Source: Actinobacteria bacterium UBA5176
GTDB lineage: Bacteria; Actinomycetota; UBA4738
Assembly: GCA_002413305.1 (NCBI GenBank)
Contig: DHWS01000004.1
Coordinates: forward strand, 11,642 to 25,421
Reading direction: 5' to 3'
DNA: 13,780 nt
Below are positions 12,610 through 13,780 of the stretch, in pieces. The position numbers and the translations under genes are program-made. Positions within the stretch are counted from its first letter, which is position 1, and each line of letters begins with the position of its first letter. Under the pieces are notes generated by a model. The model was given only the letters and a program-made list of their open reading frames with translations, was not told the DNA's origin and did no database searches.

Positions 12610-13780
12610 CGCCGACTGCCACCGAGACCGACCTGACCTCGGTCCCCCTGCTGACCCACGAGGTGGGATCGCTCGACAAGCCCCTGTGGCGGACGAAGGC
12701 GTTCGCCGGTAAACCGCTGGCCGACAAGGATCTGGACGACGCCAAGACCTGGGGCGAACGGCTGGGCGTGGAGGACCACGAAGCGCTGCTGGACCTGCTC
12801 CGCCAGCCGCCGTCGACCGACCGGACCCGCCGGGAGCAGATCAAGCAGTGGTCCAGCCGCTACGCGCTCCGCCTGGAGGAATCGGCGGGCCTGGACGCCG
12901 TGTATGACGGCGAGCAGCAGCGGACCGAGATGTACGCCTGGGCCATCCAGCACTCGAACGGGTTCGAATGGCGGGGCAGCGTGCGGGCGTTCGACAACAA
13001 GTACTACTCGAAGGCGGCCGTGACCGGCGAGATCTCGCTGACCGAGCCGTATCACAACGACGAGTTCGCGTTCCTGCGGGGCGTGGCCACCGCCGAGCTG
13101 AAGGTCCCGATCACGGGGGCGTACACCATCGCCGACTGGTCGTTCGACGAGCGATACTTCAAGGACCACGACATGAGCCACGCGCACGGAGACCGGAACG
13201 CCAAGCGGCTGGAGGCCCGGCGGCGGTTCATCGTCGATGTGGCCCGGAACATGATCCGGCCCAACAACGAGGCGCTGATCGGCCTGGGCGCGAAGTGGAT
13301 CCAGATCGACGAGCCGGGTGGCTCCACCAAGCCCGAGGAGCTCGAACTGTTCGCGGAGAGCTTCAACGAGAGCGTCGAAGGGCTCTCCGGCGCGGTCTTC
13401 TCGACCCACCTGTGCTTCAGCGACTACAACCTGTTCTTCCCGGGCATCGAGGCGATGACCCAGTGCAAGCAGTACTGCGTGGGCTTCGCGAACTACGACT
13501 CGCGCGAGCTGGGGGTCTCCGACGAGGCACGGCCCGGCTACGTCGTCATCAAGAGGTTCCGAGACCTTTCCTACCGGCCGGCCCTGGGCCTGGGGGTCAT
13601 CGACATCCATACCGACTTCATCGAGTCGCCCGAGCTGATCCGGGACCGGATCCTCTACGCCGTCGACGTGTTCGAAGACCCCTCCCGGATCCAAGTCACC
13701 CCGGACTGCGGCCTGCGGACCCGTTCATGGGACGTGGCCTACCGCAAGCTCCAGCAGATGGTCGAAGGCACACGGATGGC
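12606..13780 (+). CDS. MetE C-terminal-half-like methyltransferase (split methionine synthase), 3' partial
   Basis: 391 residues are visible; the end runs off the window but must be close, since QVTPDCGLRTRSWDVAYRKL is the terminal motif of the family. It is a UROD/MetE-like barrel of the core methionine synthase type. Residues matching the homocysteine site are kept: Ser22 (HEVGSL), Glu103 (DGEQQR) and Asp235 (IQIDEP). Zinc ligands His268 and Cys270 (STHLCFSDY) and Cys368 (PDCGLRTR) are kept, but where a Glu ligand is expected (24 residues after His268) the sequence is QYCVGFANYDS, with no acidic residue and a Cys291 instead. It would transfer a methyl group to homocysteine; the donor (methyl-folate or a corrinoid protein) is unknown. 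GGAGGAA (12595-12601 area) and the ATGA overlap couple it to the preceding gene. Confidence 0.88.
   Translation, partial: MTPTATETDLTSVPLLTHEVGSLDKPLWRTKAFAGKPLADKDLDDAKTWGERLGVEDHEALLDLLRQPPSTDRTRREQIKQWSSRYALRLEESAGLDAVYDGEQQRTEMYAWAIQHSNGFEWRGSVRAFDNKYYSKAAVTGEISLTEPYHNDEFAFLRGVATAELKVPITGAYTIADWSFDERYFKDHDMSHAHGDRNAKRLEARRRFIVDVARNMIRPNNEALIGLGAKWIQIDEPGGSTKPEELELFAESFNESVEGLSGAVFSTHLCFSDYNLFFPGIEAMTQCKQYCVGFANYDSRELGVSDEARPGYVVIKRFRDLSYRPALGLGVIDIHTDFIESPELIRDRILYAVDVFEDPSRIQVTPDCGLRTRSWDVAYRKLQQMVEGTRM

Noticed and set aside
12183..13694. A 503-residue open frame antisense to the MetE-like pair
   Set aside because: No recognisable domain, and it spans the junction of two well-supported plus-strand genes.
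1..13780. Mobile elements, CRISPR arrays, tRNA genes, toxin-antitoxin or defence genes
   Set aside because: I looked for transposase motifs, regularly spaced repeats, tRNA-like cloverleaves and small paired toxin-type genes and saw none; every larger gene is metabolic or regulatory.

Overview
The window looks like chromosomal DNA of a high-GC (by eye about two-thirds G+C), Gram-positive-type actinobacterium, probably an uncultured or poorly studied lineage of Actinomycetota. The strongest pointers are a WhiB-like iron-sulfur regulator (a family confined to Actinobacteria and their phages), a fused KorA / KorB 2-oxoacid:ferredoxin oxidoreductase of the mycobacterial type, frequent GTG starts, TGA stops, and several promoters whose -10 box sits so close to the start codon that the mRNA would be leaderless. 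No insertion sequence, phage gene, CRISPR array, tRNA or rRNA was recognised. Gene density is high and no gap exceeds 300 bases.

Layout. Positions 1-230 (-) hold the N-terminus of a CaiB/BaiF-type CoA-transferase running off the left edge. It diverges from a whiB-like gene (482-808, +), a probable acetyl-CoA C-acetyltransferase (861-2036, +) and a stand-alone RAM-domain protein of the Lrp/AsnC type (2064-2351, +). On the minus strand, 4466 down to 2399, lies a tight five-gene run: an orphan CheY-like receiver, a 99-residue Cys/His protein, a 69-residue conserved-looking protein, a 35-residue single-span membrane protein, and trpD (anthranilate phosphoribosyltransferase). A divergent aquaporin follows (4597-5367, +), whose predicted selectivity filter is like that of plant tonoplast aquaporins. 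Next is a small zinc-ribbon protein (5390-5590, -).

Positions 5799-8531 (+) form an aldo/keto reductase - psuK - psuG operon, the last two genes being the kinase and glycosidase that break pseudouridine down to uracil and ribose 5-phosphate. It converges, with overlapping stop codons inside a perfect 14-bp palindrome, on korB-korA (9582-8524 and 11426-9579, -). These encode a TPP/iron-sulfur 2-oxoacid:ferredoxin oxidoreductase, most likely for 2-oxoglutarate.

Divergent from korA, the right end (11647-13780, +) carries two translationally coupled genes that look like the separated N-terminal and C-terminal halves of cobalamin-independent methionine synthase (MetE). The C-terminal half keeps the homocysteine-binding residues and three of the four expected zinc ligands, but the expected glutamate ligand is not visible. 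This pair is the most interesting item in the window.

Taken together the genes describe central and C1/amino-acid metabolism: acyl-CoA chemistry, 2-oxoacid oxidation, methionine and tryptophan synthesis, and nucleoside salvage. The novelty lies in details (the split MetE with an altered metal site, the receiver/small-protein/trpD operon, the TIP-like aquaporin, promoter architecture) rather than in a defence island or a mobile element.
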